A stretch of 10,362 nt of DNA from Sediminibacterium ginsengisoli (GCA_943324415.2 CALPLN020000057.1:1-10362); one strand, 5' to 3'. Counted from the stretch's first letter, positions 1 through 6,555 are shown. A program made the numbers and translations. Notes: generated by a model from the sequence alone, not told the origin.

Positions 1-67
1 CATTTAATGCAAGCAAGCCAAGAAACAGTCCTACAAAAGAGGACTTTACAATTTTTGAAAAATTCAT
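1..67 (-). CDS. Exported protein, N-terminal fragment (runs off the left edge)
   Basis: Reading leftwards from the ATG at 67, 22 codons are visible, translating to MNFSKIVKSSFVGLFLGLLA followed by LN. A short basic start (K5, K8) followed by a hydrophobic core rich in Leu, Phe and Gly is a typical Sec signal peptide, so the product is probably exported. The mature protein lies outside the window and the family cannot be named. Its position, divergent from a LacI-type regulator and a sugar-phosphate HAD enzyme, would fit a SusC-like TonB-dependent receptor or a secreted glycoside hydrolase, but that is inference from context only. Confidence 0.6.
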   Translation of the reverse strand, partial: MNFSKIVKSSFVGLFLGLLALN

Positions 68-99
68 AATTGGCAGTTTATTGGTTTAATAAGCAGTTA

Positions 100-128
100 C
101 AAAATACACATTTTTGATATGAAACAAA
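100..128 (-). promoter_or_regulatory. Possible promoter of the leftward exported-protein gene
   Basis: On the minus strand a TTTG (128-125) is followed after 18 bp by TATTTTG (106-100). This resembles the Bacteroidota pair TTTG / TAnnTTTG but is one base short in the -7 box. It would give a leader of roughly 25-30 nt before the ATG at 67. It is the best match I found in the gap, but the region is so AT-rich that chance is a real alternative. Confidence 0.3.
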
Positions 129-134
129 TTTTTT

Positions 135-151
135 GTTAAATAATTTTTAAC
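135..151. repeat. Short inverted repeat GTTAAA-N5-TTTAAC
   Basis: The half-sites GTTAAA (135-140) and TTTAAC (146-151) are exact inverted copies separated by TAATT. The repeat sits just upstream of the proposed leftward promoter, where an activator or repressor could bind. AT-rich DNA produces such repeats by chance, so a function is only a possibility. Confidence 0.3.
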
Positions 152-304
152 TTTTTGTCTAAAAGGATTACAACTGTTAGCTTCCGAGCCTGCTGCTCCC
201 TCCTATTATCCTTTGGGAATCAATAATAGATTGATTTGATGGCATTTGGATGGGTTTTTCAACCAAATCGACCTGCTTAGAAAATATACAGAAACATCTA
301 AAAT

Positions 305-318
305 TGCAAACGTTTGCG
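305..318. promoter_or_regulatory. LacI-family operator
   Basis: GCAAACGTTTGC at 306-317 is a perfect 12-bp palindrome centred on CG. With its flanks (305-318) it matches the LacI/GalR consensus TGnAAnCGnTTnCA at every fixed position except the last (G for A). The regulator encoded 53 bp downstream has the hinge-helix leucine (L56) that LacI proteins insert at a central CG step, so the site is its probable target. The site lies just upstream of the regulator's own promoter-like element and 237 bp from the divergent gene's start, so it could control either or both. Confidence 0.8.
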
Positions 319-324
319 GTAAAT

Positions 325-355
325 TTTGTGTTAATTTTCCTTAAATTGAACTTTG
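325..355 (+). promoter_or_regulatory. Probable Bacteroidota-type promoter of the LacI regulator
   Basis: TTTG at 325-328 is followed after 19 bp by GAACTTTG at 348-355. The second box matches the -7 consensus TAnnTTTG in all but the first base, and the spacing is the expected one for the Bacteroidota primary sigma factor. Transcription would start at about 360, leaving a very short leader before the ATG at 371. The operator lies immediately upstream of the -33 box. Confidence 0.5.
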
Positions 356-370
356 TAACGCTTACCTGAT

Positions 371-1363
371 ATGACAAATACTACCCTGAAATTATTGGCT
401 CAACAATTGCAACTCAGTATATCAACTGTATCTAGAGCATTAAAAGATCATCCAGATATTTCCACTGCCACAAAAGAGAAAGTACATGCTTTGGCCAATA
501 GCCTAGATTACGAGCCAAATGCCTATGCCATTCAATTGAGAACACAGAGTAGCAAAATATTCGGTGTAATTGTGCCTGCTATTGCCAATTTGTTTTACGA
601 CAGCTTTATTGCTGCGATTGAAGAAGAGAGTAGAAAGAATGGATATGCATTGATGATTTTGCAATCAAGTGACAATCCGGATAACGAATTGAATAACTTA
701 AAAATTTTCAGACAGAATAGAGTCTCTGGTGTATTTGCATGTTTATCTGCGCACACACAAAATTTAGACGTGTATGAGAAGATGAGTGAAAGAGATATTC
801 CAGTTGTCTTTTTTGACATTGTTCCAAAAGAAAATAAATACACTAAAGTAAGAATGGCAGACGAAAGATGTGCGGTTATTGCTGCTGAAAATATTATACA
901 GAGAGGCGCGAAACGCGTACTTGCATTATTTGGTGACCCAGCCTTATCTATCAGCCAAAAAAGAAAACTCGCATTTCAACAATTCATGGAAAAATATGCG
1001 CCTAAAACGCATTGCACTTACCTCCATACAAATAGTTCCCAAGAAGCAGAAACAGCATTCCACAAACACATTGGCAAGATGCAGAAATTCGATACCGTTT
1101 TTGCTATGACTGACGAGATTCTGATAGGTGTCATGAAAGCGATCCAAGCACTAAATATAAAAGTGCCAAAAGAAATTGGTGTGATTAGTATTAGTAATGG
1201 ATTTATACCAAGCTTGTACCATCCTAATATTAGTTATGTAGAAACAAGTGGATACGAATTAGGGAAGTTGGCCTTTGTTCAAATGCTTGCCAATATCAAA
1301 GGAGGAAAAACATTGTCCGAATTAACAGTGGATGCAAAATTTGTTGAGGGCGGATCGATGTAA
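371..1363 (+). CDS. LacI/GalR-family transcriptional regulator
   Basis: This 330-residue protein has the normal length and layout of a LacI-family repressor. An N-terminal helix-turn-helix (about residues 5-24, with the STVSRAL recognition helix) is followed by a hinge (about 47-58) in which L56 matches the leucine that kinks DNA at the operator centre. A periplasmic-binding-protein-like sensor domain begins near residue 61 (KIFGVIVP) and runs to the C-terminus. Such proteins bind a sugar or sugar phosphate and release or grip their operator. The ligand cannot be read from the sequence. The ATG at 371 places the HTH at the usual distance from the N-terminus. No Shine-Dalgarno is visible, as is common in this phylum. 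The HAD enzyme 17 bp downstream and the divergent exported protein suggest control of a carbohydrate-uptake or degradation locus. Confidence 0.92.
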   Translation: MTNTTLKLLAQQLQLSISTVSRALKDHPDISTATKEKVHALANSLDYEPNAYAIQLRTQSSKIFGVIVPAIANLFYDSFIAAIEEESRKNGYALMILQSSDNPDNELNNLKIFRQNRVSGVFACLSAHTQNLDVYEKMSERDIPVVFFDIVPKENKYTKVRMADERCAVIAAENIIQRGAKRVLALFGDPALSISQKRKLAFQQFMEKYAPKTHCTYLHTNSSQEAETAFHKHIGKMQKFDTVFAMTDEILIGVMKAIQALNIKVPKEIGVISISNGFIPSLYHPNISYVETSGYELGKLAFVQMLANIKGGKTLSELTVDAKFVEGGSM

Positions 1364-1380
1364 ATTCAAAAAAATATTTC

Positions 1381-2043
1381 ATGCAAAAAAATGATCTGCA
1401 AAAATATAAAGCCTTTCTATTTGATCTGAACGGGACTATGGTACATGACATGCCCTATCATGTGAATGCTTGGCATAAAGTGGTACAAACACTTGGTTCA
1501 ACGATGCCTATCGAAGCAATGAAACAAGAATGCTATGGCAAGGGCGAGGAAATGCTTGAGCGAATTTTTCCAGGGAGCTATTCCCTTGCAGAAAGAATAG
1601 CGATAAGCGAAGACAAAGAGTCAACCTATAGAAAAGAATTCCTACCTGATTTGAGATTGATTGATGGTCTTGATCAATTACTTGAAAAAGCGAACTTATT
1701 AAATATCAAAATGGGCATTGGCTCTGCTGCAAACAATTTAAATATTGATTTTGTATTGGACAATCTAAATATAAGAAAGTACATGCAAGCCATCATAAGT
1801 GGGGAGATGGTCACAAAAAGTAAGCCGCATCCTGAAACATTTTTAAGCTGCGCTGCACAACTGAAAATTCCTGCAGACTGTTGTTTGGTTTTTGAAGATA
1901 CCCCTAAAGGCGTTGATTGTGCAGCCAGTGCCGGCATGAATGCAGTGGTACTCACAACGACCCACCCAATTGCCGACTTTGAAAGTTTTACCAATATCAT
2001 TCACTTTACGAATGACTACCAGGAATTGGCCAACCTATTATAG
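1381..2043 (+). CDS. HAD-superfamily hydrolase, beta-phosphoglucomutase-like, with DxN motif I
   Basis: This is a 220-residue HAD subfamily I enzyme with an alpha-helical cap inserted after motif I. Motif I is FDLNGT (nucleophile D15), motif II is S115 in GIGSAAN, motif III is K148 in SKPHPE, and motif IV is the acidic pair E172-D173. The YHxxAW segment with H27 aligns with the hinge histidine of beta-phosphoglucomutase. However, the second motif I aspartate, the general acid/base, is Asn (N17, codon 1429-1431), and the cap loop reads YGKGEE rather than the GVSR loop of classical mutases. Similar FDLNGTM proteins occur widely in Bacteroidota. It could be a sugar-phosphate phosphatase or mutase; the substrate is unknown. 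It lies 17 bp after the LacI-type gene and is probably co-transcribed and co-regulated. A TAG stop ends it 4 bp from the convergent mmuM stop. Confidence 0.88.
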   Translation: MQKNDLQKYKAFLFDLNGTMVHDMPYHVNAWHKVVQTLGSTMPIEAMKQECYGKGEEMLERIFPGSYSLAERIAISEDKESTYRKEFLPDLRLIDGLDQLLEKANLLNIKMGIGSAANNLNIDFVLDNLNIRKYMQAIISGEMVTKSKPHPETFLSCAAQLKIPADCCLVFEDTPKGVDCAASAGMNAVVLTTTHPIADFESFTNIIHFTNDYQELANLL

Positions 2044-2047
2044 CGAC

Positions 2048-2995
2048 TTAGCTAACACTTAACTGGCTTAATTGCTTGATGTTTAAAGGACTTGTTCTAC
2101 AACAACCTCCAATAATTTTTGCGCCCGACGCTATCCACAATTTCGCCTGGTTTAGAAAGTCTACATTGCAGTTTTGATTCGATTCCCATTGTTTCAAAAC
2201 TGCATTATATTGTTCCCCCTTATTTGGATAGACGATGATGAATTGATTGGTGTTTTGTTTAGCAATTTGAACAAGTGAACTGATGTATTGTGGTGCAGTA
2301 CAATTTACGCCAACAGCAATAATGCCATCTGCCTTATTTAAAATACTTACTGCTTCTTTAAAACTTTCCCCACTAGATAATTGTGTGTCATTCTTACAAC
2401 TAAAACTTACCCATGCTTGCACCCCCGAATAGGATTCTAGTAGGGTCTTAATCGCAATTGCTTCATCAATACATGGGATCGTTTCGAATGCGATCAGGTC
2501 GGCCCCTGATTGAACAAGTAGCGCCAATCTTGCGCTGTGAAATTCAATTAGCTCCTCAATCGTGACGCCTACATATCCAGTGTATTCTGACCCATCCGCT
2601 TTCGCTGCTCCATAGGGTCCGATAGATGCGGCAATTAAAGGCTTTAACAACTGTCGCTCTTTGTTAGATTGCAAATACGCCTCTCTTGCTTCCTCTGCAA
2701 TCTTTAAACTTAATTGCATGAGTTGAATCGCTTCTTCTTTGGTATGGCCTTGATTTTCGAAACCTAAAAAACTAGCTTGATACGTCGCTGTCGTAATGAT
2801 ATTTGCCCCTGCATGCAAATAATCCATATGCACTTCTTTTATGAGTGCTGGATTTTCATTCAATAATTTCGCTGACCACAATGCATGGTTCAAATCTGCT
2901 CCTCTAGCTTCTAGTTCTGTAGCCAATGCTCCATCTAAAACAACAAAACCTTGGGCTTGCAAAAATGAATCTAAAATTGTCGCTTTATTTGACAT
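2048..2995 (-). CDS. mmuM: Homocysteine S-methyltransferase
   Basis: This cytoplasmic enzyme transfers a methyl group to homocysteine to give methionine, usually from S-methylmethionine or S-adenosylmethionine. The 315 residues form the single Zn-dependent TIM-barrel expected for the family. LDGALATELEARG (about 20-32) is the N-terminal signature, and the three zinc-binding cysteines are present: C232 in GVNCTAP and C298-C299 in GGCCRTSP. The length matches stand-alone MmuM, and it lacks the pterin and cobalamin domains of MetH. The ATG at 2995 is 12 bp after the mnmE stop, so the two genes probably share a transcript, although no functional link is obvious. Its stop nearly abuts that of the convergent HAD gene, with no terminator visible between. 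Which methyl donor is used cannot be settled from sequence. Confidence 0.93.
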   Translation of the reverse strand: MSNKATILDSFLQAQGFVVLDGALATELEARGADLNHALWSAKLLNENPALIKEVHMDYLHAGANIITTATYQASFLGFENQGHTKEEAIQLMQLSLKIAEEAREAYLQSNKERQLLKPLIAASIGPYGAAKADGSEYTGYVGVTIEELIEFHSARLALLVQSGADLIAFETIPCIDEAIAIKTLLESYSGVQAWVSFSCKNDTQLSSGESFKEAVSILNKADGIIAVGVNCTAPQYISSLVQIAKQNTNQFIIVYPNKGEQYNAVLKQWESNQNCNVDFLNQAKLWIASGAKIIGGCCRTSPLNIKQLSQLSVS

Positions 2996-3007
2996 ATTCG
3001 TGTGATT

Positions 3008-4390
3008 TTATTTCCCAATACAGAATTTAGAAAAAATGAAATCCAACTGATCTTCGTTTGTAATTTCCCCGGTAATCGTACCTAAATAATGCAAGGCCTG
3101 TCGAATGTCTAAAGCCAATAAGTCACCGGTTACGTTTTCTATTAAGCCTGTCTCTATGTCATTCAACGCTAACATCAATTTTTTTAAGGAAGCTACATGC
3201 CTTGCGTTGGTCACAATGGTTCCTTCTTTGTTTAGCGCATCCCCTACCACTTTTTGATTCAATGCATTTTCTAACGCGATGATATTCTCTTTGTTTTTTG
3301 CAGATATAAATAATACTTCATTAAATGCTGGATCATACATGATTGCTTTATCTAGAGCAAGGTCCATTTTATTTCCAACTAAAATTAATTTATCCTTTGC
3401 TACTCCAATGTCCGATTGCCATGCCTGAATTGCTTCAGTGTCATGGGTGCTTGCATCAAACAAGGCGATTACAATATCTGCTTCTTGTATTTTCTCACGA
3501 CTCTTTTCAATACCCATTTGCTCAATTGAATCCTCGGTTTGCATCCTGATCCCCGCAGTGTCAATTAACTTATATAAAACCCCTTGAATGTTTAAATATT
3601 CTTCTACTGTATCTCTTGTGGTTCCAGGAATGTCACTTACCAATGCGCGATTTTCATTTAACAATGCATTTAACAAAGTGGACTTTCCTGCATTTGGTTT
3701 TCCTACGATAGCTACTTGAACGCCATTCTTAATCACATTCCCCAACTTAAATGAATCATACAATTCTTGTGTTTTTAATTGCAATTGTTGCACTAAATTT
3801 TCCAACTCTTTTTTATTGGCAAAAGCAACATCTTCTTGAGAAAAATCTAATTCTAACTCAATCAATGCCGAAAACTTTATTAGCTTCTCGCGCATCAACT
3901 GCAAGTCATTAGAGAATCCGCCTTTTAAATTGTGCAATGCAGTTTTCCTTGCTGCTTCTGTATTGCTTGCAATTAGATCAGCAACAGCTTCTGCTTGTGT
4001 TAAATCTAATTTTGCATTCAAGAATGCACGTTGTGTAAATTCCCCAGGCTTGGCCATCCTTGCGCCTTTTTCGATCATCAATTGTAAAATGGAGTCTTGA
4101 ATAAAAGGTGAGCCGTGACAAGAGATCTCTACCACTTCCTCTCCTGTATATGACTTTGGCGCTCTATAAATACTTGCTACAACCTCATCTAGGACAAGCC
4201 CTTTGTCTACCAGTTTGCCAAAATGCACTGTATGCGAAGCTTGCTTGGTTAAATCTTTTTTTTCAAATACGGAATTCACAATCTCAATGGCTTCCGGTCC
4301 ACTCAATCTTATTACCGCTATGGCACCTAATCCAGGTGCAGTTGCGAGTGCTACAATCGTGTCGTTCCAGGTACTTAAAGTGCTTTGCAT
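3008..4390 (-). CDS. mnmE: tRNA uridine-34 modification GTPase MnmE (TrmE)
   Basis: With MnmG this GTPase installs the 5-carboxymethylaminomethyl (or aminomethyl) group on wobble U34 of certain tRNAs. The frame can be opened upstream to a TTG at 4408, but that codon sits at the edge of a terminator hairpin. The ATG at 4390 gives 460 residues and the usual short lead into NDTIVALATAPG, so I use it. An N-terminal tetrahydrofolate-binding domain (about 1-118) is followed by a helical domain interrupted by a G domain. The G domain shows G1 GKPNAGKS (230-237), G2 GTTRD (256-260), G3 DTAG (277-280), G4 NKMD (340-343) and G5 SAK (363-365). The C-terminus is the diagnostic FCIGK, with the catalytic cysteine C457. 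The gene is intact and probably heads an mnmE-mmuM transcript. A perfect -7 box lies 5 bp upstream. Confidence 0.97.
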   Translation of the reverse strand: MQSTLSTWNDTIVALATAPGLGAIAVIRLSGPEAIEIVNSVFEKKDLTKQASHTVHFGKLVDKGLVLDEVVASIYRAPKSYTGEEVVEISCHGSPFIQDSILQLMIEKGARMAKPGEFTQRAFLNAKLDLTQAEAVADLIASNTEAARKTALHNLKGGFSNDLQLMREKLIKFSALIELELDFSQEDVAFANKKELENLVQQLQLKTQELYDSFKLGNVIKNGVQVAIVGKPNAGKSTLLNALLNENRALVSDIPGTTRDTVEEYLNIQGVLYKLIDTAGIRMQTEDSIEQMGIEKSREKIQEADIVIALFDASTHDTEAIQAWQSDIGVAKDKLILVGNKMDLALDKAIMYDPAFNEVLFISAKNKENIIALENALNQKVVGDALNKEGTIVTNARHVASLKKLMLALNDIETGLIENVTGDLLALDIRQALHYLGTITGEITNEDQLDFIFSKFCIGK

Positions 4391-4395
4391 GGATG

Positions 4396-4403
4396 CAAAA
4401 TTA
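4396..4403 (-). promoter_or_regulatory. Candidate -7 box for mnmE
   Basis: On the minus strand TAATTTTG matches the Bacteroidota -7 consensus TAnnTTTG exactly and ends 5 bp before the mnmE ATG at 4390. No good TTTG lies at the expected -33 position, because that DNA is the stem of the preceding terminator. If used, transcription would start at or within a few bases of the ATG, giving a leaderless or nearly leaderless mRNA. Confidence 0.35.
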
Positions 4404-4406
4404 CAC

Positions 4407-4435
4407 AAAAAAGGCTCCCAATTGGGAGCCTTTTT
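4407..4435. terminator. Palindromic intrinsic terminator of the exbB-exbD-exbD-tonB operon
   Basis: GGCTCCC (4413-4419) and GGGAGCC (4424-4430) form a perfect 7-bp GC-rich stem around AATT. Six As on one side and five Ts on the other can extend the stem and supply a U-tract on either strand. In the leftward direction it lies 20 bp after the tonB stop, so it should end that operon. It also separates the operon from mnmE, which begins only 16 bp further on. Confidence 0.9.
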
Positions 4436-4455
4436 ATATTGAATCTGATTGAATC

Positions 4456-5283
4456 TTAATCTTCAGAAACCATGAAAACAATTGCTTGTCTATGTCTGTA
4501 AATTACATTACGTCCATTTTGAACAGCTGGCTTCCATTTTGGACCTCTTTGAATTACACGTACCGCTTCTTCTTTAGTACCGTATCCAGGATCGTTCTCA
4601 GCTCTTACTTCAGAGATGGCACCATCCTTTGCTACGATGAAAGAAACAACTACAGAGTATTTTCCAGTAGGTGCGCCATTTTCAACAGGCAAGTCTCTAT
4701 TCAAGGTACGCTCTAGGTATCTAACCCATCCGCCTTGTCCACCAGGGAATTCAGCAGGGATTTGAACCACAGTAAATACCTTATCATAGTCGTCGTCTAC
4801 TTTTGGCGCTTCAACAGGACCAGTGCTTTGTTCTACAGGAGCAACCAATCCGTCGTCTTTAGTACCTTCTTGGTTAAATGAACCAATTTTAGTGTCTTCT
4901 AACTTTTCAACTTCCTTGATCTCGTCTTCTTCCTTCACTTCCTCGTCTTTAACAATCTTTGGAGGCGTGAATTTAGTCACTTCGACCTTAGGAGGTTCTT
5001 GTTTTGGTGGTGGAGGTGGTGGAGGTGGTTCAGGCTTTTTTTCATCTTGATTTATGTTCTCTAAAGATAAATCTACAGCAACCACTTCTACTTTATCATT
5101 CTTGATAGAATTTGATAAAATTGCACCAACAGACAACGCCACAGTCACAAGGATCATTCCCATAAGACCGTTTCTCAAACGCTTATTATACGTTTTACGT
5201 AAATCATAAGCGCCGTAAGCTTTGTTCTTGCCTTCGAAAAGGATATCAAGAAAATCGGCGGTTAATATTTTATTTATGTCCAT
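4456..5283 (-). CDS. tonB: TonB-family energy transducer
   Basis: TonB spans the periplasm and passes energy from the ExbB-ExbD motor to outer-membrane receptors. The 275 residues show a cytoplasmic start with the Bacteroidota-typical KNKAYGAYDLRK (19-30), one membrane anchor (about 39-57), and a proline-rich rod beginning PEPPPPPPPPKQEPP (84-98). A charged Lys/Glu-rich linker (about 103-132) follows, then a C-terminal TonB domain (about 165-275) with the FPGG start and the KWKPAVQNGR strand near the end. The cytoplasmic segment before the anchor is longer than in E. coli TonB. It is the last gene of the operon, 11 bp after the second exbD, and shares that operon's TTAAAAG-N8-ATG start region. 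A strong terminator follows the stop. Confidence 0.93.
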   Translation of the reverse strand: MDINKILTADFLDILFEGKNKAYGAYDLRKTYNKRLRNGLMGMILVTVALSVGAILSNSIKNDKVEVVAVDLSLENINQDEKKPEPPPPPPPPKQEPPKVEVTKFTPPKIVKDEEVKEEDEIKEVEKLEDTKIGSFNQEGTKDDGLVAPVEQSTGPVEAPKVDDDYDKVFTVVQIPAEFPGGQGGWVRYLERTLNRDLPVENGAPTGKYSVVVSFIVAKDGAISEVRAENDPGYGTKEEAVRVIQRGPKWKPAVQNGRNVIYRHRQAIVFMVSED

Positions 5284-5298
5284 GTTTAATGCTTTTAA
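5284..5298 (-). promoter_or_regulatory. Translation initiation region of tonB (TTAAAAG-N8-ATG)
   Basis: On the minus strand TTAAAAG (5298-5292) stands exactly 8 nt before the tonB ATG. The upstream exbD stop codon TAA lies inside this motif, so termination and re-initiation may be coupled. The same motif at the same distance precedes both exbD genes. Confidence 0.5.
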
Positions 5299-5879
5299 TT
5301 ACTTGCCGAAGTTTGTGAACTTGCATCAGAGATTTTAACCAACTGGGATTCCCCGTCAGAGATATCTACCAATGCATATTTTTTTACAACGTTAATCGCC
5401 ATTTCATCCAAGATGTCAATTACATTTTTGTAATTACAGTCAGCACTAGGTTTGATCACGACTACAAAATCCTTGTATGGATTTTCAGCATCTCTTGATC
5501 TACTTCTAACATCTGCTTTCTTTTTCAAGATCACATCACGGATTGAGTTTTCACCGTTAAAAGAGGCAGAAAGAAAATTAGAGCCATCTGGCTTTAATTG
5601 ACCTTCATAATAATAGATATGATTATCCGCCCCCATTAAGATAGTAAGTACACCAGATTCTTTTGCTTTATTTTGATCTTCCTCTGTTACTTTATCATCA
5701 GGCAAAAACAACTTTAACGCTGTTGGTTGGCTCATGGTTGTGGTAAAGATGAAAAAGGTAATCAATAAGAAACCTAAGTCCACCATTGGCGTTAAGTCAA
5801 CGCGCGTTGATAACTTTTTTCCTTTCTTGACCCCTGGTCCTTTCTTATGGCCACCACCCGAGGTATCTAATTCTGCCAT
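5295..5879 (-). CDS. exbD: ExbD/TolR-family biopolymer transport protein (second copy)
   Basis: This 194-residue protein has a Lys/Gly-rich cytoplasmic tail (1-25), the STRVDLTPMVDLGFLL entry motif and a single membrane helix (about 32-50). D34 is the conserved membrane aspartate expected to carry protons in the ExbB-ExbD channel. The rest is a periplasmic domain of about 145 residues. The protein is longer than the roughly 140-residue E. coli ExbD, mainly through an added periplasmic segment (about 60-135). The FVVVIKPSADCNYKNVIDILDEM-type core (138-160) is the conserved ExbD fold and contains the only cysteine, C148. It sits between another exbD and tonB, and the motor it forms probably uses both ExbDs. 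It is clearly different from its neighbour, so the pair is not a recent duplication. Confidence 0.92.
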   Translation of the reverse strand: MAELDTSGGGHKKGPGVKKGKKLSTRVDLTPMVDLGFLLITFFIFTTTMSQPTALKLFLPDDKVTEEDQNKAKESGVLTILMGADNHIYYYEGQLKPDGSNFLSASFNGENSIRDVILKKKADVRSRSRDAENPYKDFVVVIKPSADCNYKNVIDILDEMAINVVKKYALVDISDGESQLVKISDASSQTSASN

Positions 5880-5894
5880 TGTAAGCGCTTTTAA
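5880..5894 (-). promoter_or_regulatory. Translation initiation region of the second exbD (TTAAAAG-N8-ATG)
   Basis: TTAAAAG (5894-5888, minus strand) lies exactly 8 nt before the ATG at 5879, as at tonB and the first exbD. It lies in the 28-bp gap after the first exbD. The A-rich core may act as the ribosome-recruiting element in place of a Shine-Dalgarno. Confidence 0.5.
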
Positions 5895-5907
5895 TTAGTT
5901 ATTAAAA

Positions 5908-6555
5908 TTAGTCTTCCTGTTTTTCGCCTTTCATAGAACTCTTCCATAATTCGGAGCCCTCTGGAGCGTTTTCAGGATTGGTAACCATTTGAAACTTCAA
6001 CAATTCATTTTTCTTGAAGGCTGCAATGACATTCTTAAATGCTGGATACTTAGCGACATTGTCCCCTTTTAATAAAAGGTCCATTTTCTCGCCAGCATAG
6101 GCATCTTTAACAACTTGCATCCAATAGATTAATTCATTGTTCGTGCTATCCTTACATGGTATACCAGGTAATTGATCGCCTTTTCTGTTTTCTTCAGGAA
6201 GTGATAAAAAAGAATTCAATCCATTTAATGGAGCGCCAATGAAACCTGCTTTTTTGAAAGCAGCAACATTGATGCCTAAGTTACGTTGGCTATTCACCGT
6301 ATTCGCAACTAGTTCTTTCTTTTGTTCGTCATCCATGGTTAGGAAAACCTTACCATCCTTATCAATTGTTACTAAGACAAAATCCTTGTTTGGAGCCACT
6401 TTAGAAGCTACCGAACTTGGTGTTTCTACAGCAATTGCTTCTGCAGGTTTGAACTTAGTCGTCAAGATGAAGAAAGACAATAAAAGGAAGGCCACATCGC
6501 ACATGGCTGTCATGTCGATGGCAGTACTCTTACGAGGTAATTTGGCTCTACCCAT
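5908..6555 (-). CDS. exbD: ExbD/TolR-family biopolymer transport protein (first copy)
   Basis: At 215 residues this is the longer of two adjacent ExbD-like proteins. A short basic tail (RAKLPRKS) leads into IDMTAMCDVAFLLLSFFILT, with the membrane helix at about 15-33 and the proton-channel aspartate at D20. The periplasmic part is much larger than in E. coli ExbD. It includes an unusual stretch (about 75-145: GINVAAFKKAGFIGAPL, then a loop with C134) before the conserved KGDNVAKYPAFKNVIAAF segment (163-180). It lies 45 bp after exbB and 28 bp before the second exbD, in the same orientation. Membership of a PMF-driven ExbB-ExbD-TonB complex is well supported. What the extended domain contacts is not known from sequence. 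Confidence 0.92.
   Translation of the reverse strand: MGRAKLPRKSTAIDMTAMCDVAFLLLSFFILTTKFKPAEAIAVETPSSVASKVAPNKDFVLVTIDKDGKVFLTMDDEQKKELVANTVNSQRNLGINVAAFKKAGFIGAPLNGLNSFLSLPEENRKGDQLPGIPCKDSTNNELIYWMQVVKDAYAGEKMDLLLKGDNVAKYPAFKNVIAAFKKNELLKFQMVTNPENAPEGSELWKSSMKGEKQED

Larger units (their letters stand above)
68..370. other. Divergent intergenic regulatory region
   Basis: This 303-bp gap lies between the divergent exported-protein gene and the LacI-type regulator. It holds a LacI-type operator (305-318), a promoter-like pair for the regulator (325-355), a weaker one for the leftward gene (100-128) and a short inverted repeat (135-151). The stretch 180-300 has no convincing gene. A minus-strand open frame at 177-377 has no recognisable domain and overlaps the regulator's start. 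A weak 7-bp inverted repeat (203-209 with 223-229) could fold in the leftward gene's leader if transcription began further upstream. Confidence 0.6.

Noticed and set aside
203..229. Inverted repeat CTATTAT / ATAATAG as an attenuator or riboswitch
   Set aside because: There are only 7 AT-rich pairs with a 13-nt loop and no U-tract. It is too weak to call in AT-rich DNA.
233..252. Imperfect tandem repeat (ATTTGATGG / ATTTGGATGG)
   Set aside because: Two short imperfect units with no third copy; compatible with chance.
177..377. Minus-strand 66-residue open frame in the lacI upstream gap
   Set aside because: It overlaps the regulator's start, has no recognisable motif or promoter, and covers the operator. 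It is better read as non-coding regulatory DNA.
4391..4408. Upstream TTG start for mnmE, adding six residues
   Set aside because: The TTG lies in the A/T flank of the terminator hairpin, and the extra CNFAS residues are not family-like. The ATG at 4390 gives the usual MnmE N-terminus.
4439..4456. Short direct repeat TTGAATCTGATTGAATCT after tonB
   Set aside because: Two units of about 8 bases at a 10-bp period between the stop codon and the terminator; no sign of function.
4823..5050. Plus-strand Ser/Gly-rich open frame
   Set aside because: It is the antisense shadow of the tonB proline-rich and Lys/Glu-rich linker; the Gly run is the complement of the Pro codons.
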